From assembly GCA_934717805.1 (NCBI GenBank), contig CAKUZG010000009.1:1-31950 (forward strand): DNA of 31,950 bases, written 5' to 3'. A model generated the notes under the pieces. That model was given only the letters and a program-made list of their open reading frames with translations, searched no databases and had not been told where the DNA came from. The position numbers were made by a program, and so were the translations under genes. Positions within the stretch are counted from its first letter, which is position 1. Each line of letters opens with the position of its first letter. The stretch is from an uncultured Candidatus Saccharibacteria bacterium. Lineage in GTDB: Bacteria; Patescibacteriota; Saccharimonadia; Saccharimonadales; Saccharimonadaceae. Positions 17,989-24,430 of the stretch are shown in pieces.

Positions 17989-18375
17989 TTAAGCCCTCCT
18001 TGCTTTCTTTGGACGAACGCCACCATGTGGAACGCCAGTCACATCTTTAATACTTTCAACAGTAATGTTTACGTTTGAAAGTGATCGGATCGCTGAATCA
18101 CGACCTAGACCCACACCTTTAACGAAAACATCTACTGATTTTAGGCCATAAAGAGCCTGTGCATTTTCGGCTGCTTTTTCAGTTGCAACCTGCGCTGCAT
18201 AAGCTGTACCTTTTTTGCTTCCGCGGAAACCACACGCACCAGCACTCGCTGCTGCTAGAGCATTACCTTTTTTATCTGTAAAAGTAATGATCGTGTTGTT
18301 GAAGGTAGCTTGAATATGCATTTGACCTGATGGAACAGATCGGCGCTGTTTTTTACGACTAACTTTTTCTGCCAT
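17989..18375 (-). CDS. rpsK: 30S ribosomal protein S11
   Basis: Platform protein of the small subunit. Characteristic segments are HIQATFNNTIITFTDKKGNA, SAGACGFRGSKKGTAYAAQ and the end PHGGVRPKKARRA. 128 residues, as usual. A Shine-Dalgarno AAAGGGA lies in the 20-base gap after rpsM. Confidence 0.97.
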   Translation of the reverse strand: MAEKVSRKKQRRSVPSGQMHIQATFNNTIITFTDKKGNALAAASAGACGFRGSKKGTAYAAQVATEKAAENAQALYGLKSVDVFVKGVGLGRDSAIRSLSNVNITVESIKDVTGVPHGGVRPKKARRA

Positions 18376-18395
18376 AATTCTATCCCTTTCTTAAA

Positions 18396-18782
18396 TCAAG
18401 TCTTACTTGCTGCTTTTGGCTGTGCTCCACCAACGGCGATTGCGCGACCCTTTCGAGTTCGTGCGTTCGTTCGTGTGCGCTGACCGTTTACAGGTAGACC
18501 TGCTTTGTGTCGCATACCTTTATAGTTGTTAATGTCTTTTAGACGTTTAATATTATTTGCCACGAGGCGTTGCAGATCACCTTCTACAGTGTAATCATTA
18601 TCAATAATTGCACGTAGCTTCTGTTCTTCAGCCTCGGTGAGATCTTTCACCCGAGTGGTCGGCTCAATATTAGCCGCCGCAAGGATGGTTCGCGAAGTTG
18701 TTTCGCCAATACCATAAATGTAAGTAAGAGCGATCCAGACTTGCTTTTCTGCTGGGATTGTTACCCCTGCGATTCGAGCCAT
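18396..18782 (-). CDS. rpsM: 30S ribosomal protein S13
   Basis: Head protein contacting P-site tRNA and L5. Clear signatures: [31 protein letters not shown], and the basic end [19 protein letters not shown]. 128 residues, usual. It ends in TGA, which is useful evidence that TGA is a stop in this organism: read-through would run out of frame with rpsK. It follows rpmJ by 2 bases. Confidence 0.97.
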   Translation of the reverse strand: MARIAGVTIPAEKQVWIALTYIYGIGETTSRTILAAANIEPTTRVKDLTEAEEQKLRAIIDNDYTVEGDLQRLVANNIKRLKDINNYKGMRHKAGLPVNGQRTRTNARTRKGRAIAVGGAQPKAASKT

Positions 18783-18784
18783 AC

Positions 18785-18901
18785 TTAACCCTGCCTTTGC
18801 TTATTCTTAGGTTTTTTCTTATTGATAACACGTAGTCGACCTTTTCGGCGAACTAAAATGTCATCTGGACTGATTTTTTTAACACTTGCACGAACTTTCA
18901 T
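18785..18901 (-). CDS. rpmJ: 50S ribosomal protein L36, zinc-free variant
   Basis: A 38-residue protein just upstream of rpsM. It begins [10 protein letters not shown] and ends KNKQRQG, both diagnostic of L36, and sits at the canonical infA-rpmJ-rpsM position. The usual Cys-Cys-Cys-His zinc ligands are absent: the stretch that normally reads ICRNC is ISPDD here, and the later Cys is replaced (VINKKKP). This is the C- form of L36, which needs no zinc. AAGGATAAGGAG lies upstream, although 13 bases from the ATG. Confidence 0.92.
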   Translation of the reverse strand: MKVRASVKKISPDDILVRRKGRLRVINKKKPKNKQRQG

Positions 18902-18963
18902 AAGTGTATAAAAACTCCTTATCCTTTAGGTTTATATTATCTGCAAATCCCCATAGAAATAAT

Positions 18964-18988
18964 AAGCCATTTAAATTTTGGCTTTTTT
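18964..18988 (-). terminator. Weak hairpin between infA and rpmJ
   Basis: Stem AAGCCA/TGGCTT (18964-18969 with 18979-18984) with a 9-nt loop. On the minus strand it is followed by ATTATTTC, only a poor T tract, so partial termination after infA with read-through into rpmJ is the likely effect. Confidence 0.4.
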
Positions 18989-19002
18989 CTGTTTTGAACT
19001 TG

Positions 19003-19224
19003 CTAGTCTCTTAGGCGGAAGCTGATTCTTCCCTTAGTAAGATCATAAGGGGTCAACTCTACTTCAACCTTATCGCCCGGAACTAAACGAATATAATGTT
19101 TTCGCATTTTTCCGCTAATATGAGCGATGATTGTATGCCCATTTTGAAGTTCAACCTTAAACTGCGTGTTTGGCAAAGCCTCCACGATTCGTCCTTCCAA
19201 TTTTATTACTTCCTTTTGAGCCAT
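19003..19224 (-). CDS. infA: Translation initiation factor IF-1
   Basis: OB-fold factor that occupies the A site during initiation. The sequence [20 protein letters not shown], with [19 protein letters not shown] and the end GRISFRLRD, is typical; 73 residues. ATG 19224 is chosen: an in-frame TTG at 19236 lies inside the -10 box of the infA promoter and cannot be translated from that message. The leader is only about 5 nt without Shine-Dalgarno. infA heads the rpmJ-to-rpsI cluster. Stop is TAG. Confidence 0.96.
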   Translation of the reverse strand: MAQKEVIKLEGRIVEALPNTQFKVELQNGHTIIAHISGKMRKHYIRLVPGDKVEVELTPYDLTKGRISFRLRD

Positions 19225-19235
19225 AAATCTATACA

Positions 19236-19264
19236 ATTTTACCCTATTATCTTTAAAAAGTCAA
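19236..19264 (-). promoter_or_regulatory. Promoter of infA, near-leaderless geometry
   Basis: On the minus strand TTGACT (19259-19264), 17 bp, TAAAAT (19236-19241). Eleven bases separate the -10 box from ATG 19224. The downstream ribosomal genes probably depend on this promoter in part, since no clear promoter is seen in the infA-rpmJ gap. Confidence 0.78.
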
Positions 19265-19280
19265 GGGTTTTTTAAAATTT

Positions 19281-19311
19281 TAAAAATAAAAAAAGCGATC
19301 CGTAGACCGCT
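19281..19311 (-). terminator. Terminator of the HAD gene
   Basis: On the minus strand AGCGGTC pairs with GATCGCT (19305-19311 with 19294-19300; one G-U pair) around a TACG tetraloop closed by C-G, a UNCG-type stable loop. It is followed by TTTTTTTATTTTT. Confidence 0.85.
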
Positions 19312-19315
19312 AGCT

Positions 19316-20191
19316 CTAAATCCAACGATGAAGTTCTTTATGAATCCACACTTCAAAACTATCAAGACTTCTAATCATTGGTGATTTTTTTTCGGCATTT
19401 GGAAGAATATTTTCAATAACCGGTCGTCGCTTCCTTTCAGAAATTACTGTAAATTTACAACGCTCGTCGGATTTACTTGAATCTTCTTCTACAAAATCAA
19501 TAATTTGATCGAAAAAAGTTATTGAAGGGTTTATGACAAACGCTTTATCTGCATATTTCATCATTGAAAAATCACCCTGAGTATCACCTGCCGCAACAAC
19601 AAAAAAAATCTCTCTGTTGAATACTAATGGCTTTCTACTCATCTTCTCTAACACTTGTTCAACAAACATATGCTTGTTTTCGAATGTCCGAATTTTAGTT
19701 TCTCTAAAAATTCCTTGGTCGTCCTTTTCGTAGTCTTGACCGATCCCCATATAGAAATCGTATTCTTTAACAAAAGCATCCACTAAAAATTTTGGTGAAC
19801 CGGAAATAGCAACTAGCTTAAAATCTTCTAACCTTAAAAGATTAATTATATTTAGCGTAGAAACATAGTCTTGACTACCTCAATATTCAACCACAACTCT
19901 CCGACCAATTTCACGAACTTCTTCAGAAGTGTATTTTTCTAAGGCTATCATTGCAAAAGCGACAACGGTTCGACAATACTGCCCAAACAATTCATCAGAA
20001 TTATTTTCGGAAGTTTTATAGGCTTTTCGAAGTTCTTTTATTTCCTTTTGAAACCCTTGATATTTTTCCAAATTATTCCCACGATATTTATAATCACGGA
20101 TAAGAATTTCATATAAACTTTCCGGCAACGGCTTTGTCCTAATCGTTCCGTCAATATCAAAAAATGCAACTTTCTCTTTAAAGTTCGGCAT
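19316..20191 (-). pseudogene. HAD-superfamily phosphatase gene interrupted by one in-frame TGA
   Basis: A reading frame of 291 residues encodes a HAD phosphatase (SerB/IB-like group) but carries a TGA at 19880-19882 (codon 104). Before it lies motif I, FFDIDGT (D12, D14). After it, in the same frame, lie motif II ISGSP (129-133) and motif IV AAGDTQGD (200-207), so all catalytic parts survive apart from the TGA. Substrate is unknown; the insert between motif I and II suggests a helical cap. ATG 20191 is preceded by AGAGGTG. The gene has its own promoter and terminator. TGA is a true stop in neighbours such as rpsM, so the simplest readings are a recent nonsense mutation, a sequencing error (TGG to TGA), or read-through. 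There is no frameshift and no other stop. Confidence 0.8.
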
Positions 20192-20209
20192 AAACAACAC
20201 CTCTTTTCT

Positions 20210-20256
20210 AATAATAAAAATGTGCTAGAGTCATATCATAGCACATTTTTATTATT
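20210..20256 (-). terminator. Terminator of secY-sortase operon
   Basis: A perfect 18-bp stem (20210-20227 with 20239-20256), loop of 11 nt, A/T-rich outer part so that it can work in both directions. It begins 8 bases after the sortase stop codon on the minus strand. Confidence 0.88.
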
Positions 20257-20263
20257 GGGTCAA
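20235..20263 (-). promoter_or_regulatory. Promoter of the HAD gene, embedded in the preceding terminator
   Basis: On the minus strand TTGACC (20258-20263), a 17-bp spacer ending in TGC, and TATGAT (20235-20240). The -10 lies in the loop and upper stem of the terminator hairpin at 20210-20256, so the HAD message would start with the second half of that hairpin. The leader carries AGAGGTG. Confidence 0.7.
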
Positions 20264-20264
20264 A

Positions 20265-20963
20265 TTATAATTTTCGAACTGCTCTCAACATTACGCGTTT
20301 ATTAAAGGTGTTTTTAGCATAATCCCAATCGCCGACACAAGTAATCATGTTTAAACCTTCTTTTTTTGGATCTATTGAATTTAGCATTGTTTTCATACCG
20401 AGAGGGTTGTTTTCATTATTTATATCTTCAACAGACATCTCTCTGTTGTCAATAACTTGGTATGTTATACGTTGACCATCTCCACGTTCGATAACAATTT
20501 CAGATCCCTTAGAAAGATTTCCTAGGTTCTCGAAAATACCTCCTTTTGTTGGACCACCATTGTGCCCATCAATCAAAACAGCTCCTTTTCCAGTTCCAGG
20601 TAAACTACTCTTCATATACCATCCTGCGTCATAGATTGATTTTGGAGAATCCAATTGTCCTGTGTTTCTAATTGTCCCAATTTGAACAACTCTTGCGTTG
20701 GATATTTTTAAACTTGGTATTGAAAGATACCTTGGAAAAGAAGGATTAGGAACCTGATAATCATCTTTTTTTTCTTGAGTAACTTCAGTCTCATCAACTT
20801 CGTGACTAGCTACAGCCTCATTAGTATTCGAACTCGTATCTTTGGTTTGAATAAAGTTAGTATAGATATAAAAACCAGTATATCCAATTAATCCAAGCCA
20901 GCAAACGCTAAGTAATACAAGAATTATTTGTCTTGTTTTTCTCTTAGAGTGTTTAACTTTCAT
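20265..20963 (-). CDS. Sortase (class E/F-like), membrane anchored
   Basis: A cysteine transpeptidase that would join surface proteins to the cell wall or to each other. The order is a short basic cytoplasmic tail, one membrane helix (about 12-36), a polar linker and a sortase beta-barrel. Catalytic residues are His134 (IDGHNGG), Cys209 (MITCVGDW) and Arg223 (NKRVML). The core PGTGKGAVLIDGH fits classes E/F rather than A. 232 residues. It follows secY by 9 bases with a GAGG ribosome site, so it is co-transcribed with the translocon. No LPxTG substrate is encoded in this window; the LPGTG inside this protein belongs to the family core. The class assignment is by eye. Confidence 0.88.
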   Translation of the reverse strand: MKVKHSKRKTRQIILVLLSVCWLGLIGYTGFYIYTNFIQTKDTSSNTNEAVASHEVDETEVTQEKKDDYQVPNPSFPRYLSIPSLKISNARVVQIGTIRNTGQLDSPKSIYDAGWYMKSSLPGTGKGAVLIDGHNGGPTKGGIFENLGNLSKGSEIVIERGDGQRITYQVIDNREMSVEDINNENNPLGMKTMLNSIDPKKEGLNMITCVGDWDYAKNTFNKRVMLRAVRKL

Positions 20964-20972
20964 TTAAACCTC

Positions 20973-22379
20973 TTATTTATAATCATCGTAAGTAACCATT
21001 AGTGCTCGTGAATTAATTTGGCGAATTGTTTCAAGAGCTACAGTTACAACAATCAAGACACCCGTTCCACCAATAGACAAGTTACTACTCTGAATAGAAG
21101 CAAGATTATATAACAAATAATCCGCAACAAATGGAAGTAATGCAATTAAGCCAAGAGCTACTGCACCAAATAGGTTTAAGCGATTAACTACCTTATTGAG
21201 GTAATTAGCAGTAGAAATTCCCGGACGAACACCCTCTATAAATCCACCTTGTTTCTGTAGATTATCTGCGATTTCATTTGAATTAAATACAATCGAAGTA
21301 TAGAAATAAGTGAATACAACAATTAAGACAAAATATGCTGCTGGATAAATAAATGATTCAAGAGAAGCACCTGTAAAGGTTCCTTGGTTTGGTGCTGAAA
21401 ACCATTTAATAAGATTATTCGCTAAATCGACATTAACTTTCGCATTCTTCATAACTTGACCTATAAATGCAGGCAAGCTCAAAAATGAAACAGCAAAGAT
21501 CACTGGAATAACTCCTGCAACAATCAATTTAACAGGTAAAATACTTTTAATTCCACCATAAGAAGAATTACCATGAACTCGTTTTGCATAATTAATGGTA
21601 ATAACACGTTGAGCTTCATTAATTTTAACTAGGATATACAAAAGTATTAAGCTAACTACCGCAAGAATTATTGCCACTACAAAAGTAATTCTATTAACCG
21701 GTAGAGTAAACCATCCAAACACGCTTAACGCACCATCTTTAGTATCTGAGATCGAAGAAATTAAAGTAGCTAAAGTTGTTGGTAATTGTGAAATAATACC
21801 AACGAAAATAATTAGAGATATACCGTTTCCAATACCTTTTTCAGTAATAATTTCACCAATCCACATCAAAAGAACAGATCCTGTAACCATAGCTGTAACG
21901 GCAACAATCCAGTTTGTGAGACTCATTCCATTGAAGGCCGCAGAATTTGACTGAAGCACTGTAGTTTGAAGAATAAAAACATACGCAATCGACTGAATAA
22001 TCGCTAAAGGAACTGTTAAAATTCGCGTCCATTGGTTAATTTTACGACGACCAGATTCACCATCATTATTCAATTCCTCAAGAGAAGGAATGGCTTTAGT
22101 CATCAGTTGAGTAATAATAGAAGCTGTAATGAATGGACTTAATCCAACTAGCATAATAGAAAAGCTAGTTAAAGCTCCACCTGTCAAAAGATTAATAAAT
22201 CCACCCAAATCTGTGCTTTTAATAGCTGACTCAACAACCTCTTTAAGATTTCCCGCATTAGCAAGCGGAATTGGTACGTGTGCCAAAAATCTAAAAATCA
22301 CTAAAAGCCCAACCACCCCAAAAACACGCTTTTGCATGTCTCTATTTTTCATCGATTTAACTATTGTTTTCCAGTTCAT
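20973..22379 (-). CDS. secY: Preprotein translocase subunit SecY
   Basis: Central channel of the Sec translocon. About ten membrane helices in 468 residues, the plug/TM2 region following LANAGNLKEV, the cytoplasmic NQWTRILTVPLAI and the conserved GGFIEGVRPG loop before TM9, all as in bacterial SecY. ATG 22379 follows the -10 box by 7 bases and has no Shine-Dalgarno, which suggests a leaderless message. Elsewhere secY is followed by adk and map before infA; here a sortase and a HAD gene take that place. Confidence 0.97.
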   Translation of the reverse strand: MNWKTIVKSMKNRDMQKRVFGVVGLLVIFRFLAHVPIPLANAGNLKEVVESAIKSTDLGGFINLLTGGALTSFSIMLVGLSPFITASIITQLMTKAIPSLEELNNDGESGRRKINQWTRILTVPLAIIQSIAYVFILQTTVLQSNSAAFNGMSLTNWIVAVTAMVTGSVLLMWIGEIITEKGIGNGISLIIFVGIISQLPTTLATLISSISDTKDGALSVFGWFTLPVNRITFVVAIILAVVSLILLYILVKINEAQRVITINYAKRVHGNSSYGGIKSILPVKLIVAGVIPVIFAVSFLSLPAFIGQVMKNAKVNVDLANNLIKWFSAPNQGTFTGASLESFIYPAAYFVLIVVFTYFYTSIVFNSNEIADNLQKQGGFIEGVRPGISTANYLNKVVNRLNLFGAVALGLIALLPFVADYLLYNLASIQSSNLSIGGTGVLIVVTVALETIRQINSRALMVTYDDYK

Positions 22380-22386
22380 AGTTCTT

Positions 22387-22415
22387 ATTTTACCATACTT
22401 TCTATCTTATTTAAA
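22387..22415 (-). promoter_or_regulatory. Promoter of secY-sortase, leaderless geometry
   Basis: TAAAAT (22387-22392) with a TGG extension ends 7 bases before the secY ATG. The 17-bp position holds TTTAAA (22410-22415) as -35, a weaker match. The upstream gene uppP ends only 9 bases further. Confidence 0.65.
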
Positions 22416-22423
22416 GTTAAAAA

Positions 22424-23251
22424 TTATTTTATCATAAAACAGCAAATCATTACCAAAGCTAGAATAATTCGATACCAGCCAAATAGTTGAAAATCGTGTT
22501 TTTTAAGATAGTCAATCAAGAATCGAACAACTATCATTGAGATAATAAATGTAGATACTAAAGCAACCGCTAAATACATAATTTCACTAGAAGAATACTT
22601 GAAACCGTATTTTACTATTTTTAACGCACTCGACCCTAACATAATAGGAATCCCCATAAAGAATGAAAATTCTACAGCTATCTTACGTGAAACTCCTGTC
22701 AATAAACCACCAATAATAGTTGAGCCACTTCTAGAAGTTCCTGGAATTAAAGCTAACATCTGATATGCGCCAATTTTAGCTGCATCCTTATATGTCATAT
22801 CTTCAAATTTTTCGACCCGTGGAGAAATTTTATGAACAGCTCGATATCGTTCAATCACAATAAATAGTGCTCCATAGATAGCTAACGTCGAAGCAATAAC
22901 CCACATATTTTCGAAATGTTTTTCGATAAAGTTGTTCAATAATAAACCGATAACACCAGCAGGAATTGCACCAATGATTATTTTTTTCCACAATTCGATC
23001 GTTTCATGTTTTTCGCGAGAATTTTTATGTCTATCTAAAGGATTAAGTCTTGACCAATAGATAAAAACAATCGCCATAATTGCGCCAAGCTGAATAACGA
23101 CCATAAATAGATCTTTAAAGTCTTTCGAAAAACTTAGTTTAGCAAAATGATCAAATAAAAGCATATGCCCAGTACTTGAAACTGGAAGCCACTCGGTGAT
23201 TCCCTCAATAGCACTAACTATAATCACCTTTAATAATTCTATAATCTCCAT
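22424..23251 (-). CDS. uppP: Undecaprenyl-diphosphatase (BacA type)
   Basis: Dephosphorylates undecaprenyl pyrophosphate to recycle the lipid carrier for peptidoglycan and surface polymers. An integral membrane protein of 275 residues. Motif 1 includes E16, E20, PVSSTGH with S26 and H29; motif 2 is PGTSRSGST (170-178) with R174, matching known essential residues. Together with the class A PBP it implies a real peptidoglycan layer. ATG 23251 lies 10 bases after the -10 box with no Shine-Dalgarno. Confidence 0.97.
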   Translation of the reverse strand: MEIIELLKVIIVSAIEGITEWLPVSSTGHMLLFDHFAKLSFSKDFKDLFMVVIQLGAIMAIVFIYWSRLNPLDRHKNSREKHETIELWKKIIIGAIPAGVIGLLLNNFIEKHFENMWVIASTLAIYGALFIVIERYRAVHKISPRVEKFEDMTYKDAAKIGAYQMLALIPGTSRSGSTIIGGLLTGVSRKIAVEFSFFMGIPIMLGSSALKIVKYGFKYSSSEIMYLAVALVSTFIISMIVVRFLIDYLKKHDFQLFGWYRIILALVMICCFMIK

Positions 23252-23261
23252 AACTTATCCC

Positions 23262-23290
23262 ATTATATCACTTTTTTAAAGATTTTTAAA
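23262..23290 (-). promoter_or_regulatory. Promoter of uppP, near-leaderless geometry
   Basis: A perfect TATAAT (23262-23267) with a TGA extension; TTTAAA (23285-23290) lies at 17 bp as a weak -35. The leader would be about 4 nt. Confidence 0.65.
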
Positions 23291-23314
23291 GTGTTGAAAA
23301 TAAGCATAAAAATA

Positions 23315-23343
23315 TTGTTTTTTAGTTTTATGCGTGTTATAAT
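23315..23343 (+). promoter_or_regulatory. Promoter of the small secreted protein
   Basis: TTGTTT (23315-23320), a 17-bp spacer ending in TGT, and a perfect TATAAT (23338-23343). The leader of about 47 nt ends with a very strong AAAGGAGG site, so high expression is expected. Confidence 0.78.
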
Positions 23344-23396
23344 ATCTATGTTTTCATATTCTGAAAGCATAGCACATTTCAAAGGAGGAATTTCTT

Positions 23397-23780
23397 ATGA
23401 AGTTCAAAAAGTTTTTATTTGGTGGTACATTAGTAGCTGCTTCAATAGTTGCAACAAGCCTTATTACGGCACAGCCAGTTTATGCGGCTGGTGGTAATGT
23501 GTTTGACGGAAACGGACGACCCATCGTAGGTATGTGGATAGAAGTTCAGGGTGGACGCTCGGGCTGGGCAGAACTCCGTGGTTCGGGGAGTAATAGAACT
23601 TGGTATTATGATACTCAAGGGAAACCCTATCAAGTTCATGTGGGAGTTGGAGGAACGCCACAAAGATGGGGCTCTAATATCAAATCTGGATGGAATTATA
23701 ATCAAGGAAGATCTGTTCAAGTTAATACTATCTATCATTACCGCTTCGGTAATCAAATTAATGTATCCCCGAGAAATTAA
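23397..23780 (+). CDS. Small secreted protein of unknown function
   Basis: A 127-residue protein with a classical signal peptide: basic start MKFKKF, hydrophobic core to about residue 24 and a likely cut after PVYA (about 30). The mature part of about 97 residues is rich in Gly, Trp, Tyr, Asn and Gln, has no Cys, and looks beta-rich (for example NVFDGNGRPIVGMWIEVQGG). It has no membrane helix or LPxTG-like sorting signal, so it is probably released or held by wall contacts. I do not recognise a family. Strong promoter and ribosome site and a lone position mark it as a highly expressed exported product; host-cell contact is a guess. Confidence 0.82.
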   Translation: MKFKKFLFGGTLVAASIVATSLITAQPVYAAGGNVFDGNGRPIVGMWIEVQGGRSGWAELRGSGSNRTWYYDTQGKPYQVHVGVGGTPQRWGSNIKSGWNYNQGRSVQVNTIYHYRFGNQINVSPRN

Positions 23781-23797
23781 TCCCTCCTAAAAAATCC

Positions 23798-23831
23798 TAA
23801 GCAAGATTCTAAACTGCTTATTTTTAATATT
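23798..23831 (+). terminator. Weak terminator after the secreted protein gene
   Basis: Stem TAAGCA/TGCTTA (23798-23803 with 23815-23820), loop of 11 nt, then TTTTTAATATT. Six base pairs only, so leaky; read-through would feed the small gene at 23854, for which no good promoter is visible. Confidence 0.5.
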
Positions 23832-23844
23832 AAAATTAAGGACG

Positions 23845-23862
23845 AGGATATTTATGAAATTT
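23845..23862 (+). repeat. 18-bp inverted repeat around start codons, copy 1
   Basis: The 18 bases here, spanning the ribosome site and first three codons of the 59-residue gene, recur exactly on the minus strand at 24250-24267 at the same place of the 69-residue gene. The two copies lie about 390 bp apart in inverted orientation. Confidence 0.85.
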
Positions 23863-24033
23863 TTTAAACAAAATTCCAAAAAAGAACTATTTTTTCAAAT
23901 TCTACTTATATTAAATACATTATTACTTATCACATTAATAATCTTTGTTACTATTGATGCGCAAGATAATATGTGGCGGCACGTAAAGACCTTGCAGGAA
24001 GTCGACGACATTAAAATACAACTCAAAAAATAA
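23854..24033 (+). CDS. Small single-pass membrane protein
   Basis: A 59-residue ORF with AGGACGAGG 7 bases before the ATG. The layout is a basic N-terminus (MKFFKQNSKK), one membrane helix (about 12-34) and a short charged tail (DAQDNMWRHVKTLQEVDDIKIQLKK) with heptad spacing. No family is recognised. Its start region shares an identical 18-base stretch with the convergent gene ending at 24258, and both proteins share the layout MKF-x-x-Q, basic residues, helix, short coil, so they look like diverged copies. The two are separated by a shared terminator. Confidence 0.65.
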   Translation: MKFFKQNSKKELFFQILLILNTLLLITLIIFVTIDAQDNMWRHVKTLQEVDDIKIQLKK

Positions 24034-24050
24034 CCCAAAAGGGTTATTTT
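24028..24050. terminator. Bidirectional terminator between the two small membrane genes
   Basis: A perfect 9-bp stem (AAATAACCC 24028-24036, GGGTTATTT 24041-24049) with an AAAA loop. T tracts are present on both strands; it overlaps both stop codons. Confidence 0.82.
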
Positions 24051-24258
24051 ACTTTTGCTCAAGTTTTTTGATTCGTTGATTTAGCTCGTTTATATAATTC
24101 ATTTGATTTACATTAATTTCACCCGAAGTCTTAATATCGTTATTAATTCTTTGGTGAAGAAAAATTACTCCAGCCGAGAGAATTAAATTCCATAAGATAA
24201 GCAACGAAACTGTAATTATTTTAAAAACTTTCTTATCTTTTTGATTAATAAATTTCAT
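24049..24258 (-). CDS. Small single-pass membrane protein with coiled-coil tail
   Basis: A 69-residue protein: MKFINQKDKK, a membrane helix (about 12-35) and a tail ending NQMNYINELNQRIKKLEQK with heptad repeats. ATG 24258 is preceded by AAAGGAT, 5 bases away. A longer frame runs up to a TTG at 24423 but has no ribosome site at that point and an uncharacteristic sequence, so I reject it as the start. The protein resembles the convergent 59-residue protein in layout and in the DNA around its start (see the inverted repeat). Family unknown. Confidence 0.65.
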   Translation of the reverse strand: MKFINQKDKKVFKIITVSLLILWNLILSAGVIFLHQRINNDIKTSGEINVNQMNYINELNQRIKKLEQK

Positions 24259-24267
24259 AAATATCCT
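24250..24267 (-). repeat. 18-bp inverted repeat around start codons, copy 2
   Basis: Second copy of the repeat at 23845-23862, covering the ribosome site and codons 1-3 of the 69-residue membrane protein. Similarity decays gradually beyond it, as expected of duplicated genes rather than of a transposon end. Confidence 0.85.
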
Positions 24268-24430
24268 TTCAATTAAAATAGCTCGTCCGAAAAAATTTTT
24301 GCACTTCACAAAACCAGCAACAGTGGCCCTCTTAGTTCCATAAACTATAAAGTTTCTGGAAGCTCCAGGCAATTCCAATGTGGAATTTTGCCCAGACAAA
24401 GGAACAACAGAAAAGTTTGTCAATAGTTTT
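24259..24430 (-). other. Non-coding stretch with several hairpins upstream of the 69-residue gene
   Basis: This 172-bp gap after uvrB holds no convincing gene. On the minus strand it offers consecutive local hairpins: GGC..AATTCCA/TGGAATT..GCC, then CTGGA/TCCAG, then AAACT/AGTTT, and a longer CACT/AGTG pairing. It looks richer in G and C than other gaps here. It may be the structured leader or a small RNA; a TTGACA sits just after the uvrB stop but no matching -10 follows. No known riboswitch or SRP/6S signature was recognised. Confidence 0.35.

Noticed and set aside
19880..19882. Genome-wide recoding of TGA (as in SR1/Gracilibacteria)
   Set aside because: rpsM, cobW-like and rpiB end properly in TGA, and none of the conserved genes contains an internal TGA.
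20580..20605. LPGTG within the sortase as a sorting signal
   Set aside because: It is the conserved PGxxG core next to the catalytic His of this sortase type, not a C-terminal sorting signal.
23442..23790. Alternative ORFs overlapping the secreted protein on both strands
   Set aside because: No ribosome sites or family signal; the + strand gene has a signal peptide, strong SD and promoter.
24259..24423. N-terminal extension of the 69-residue membrane protein, with an LPGAS segment resembling a sortase motif
   Set aside because: The extension starts at TTG without a ribosome site, lacks a signal peptide, and LPGAS is not followed by the usual helix and basic tail. A hairpin-rich leader explains the stretch better.
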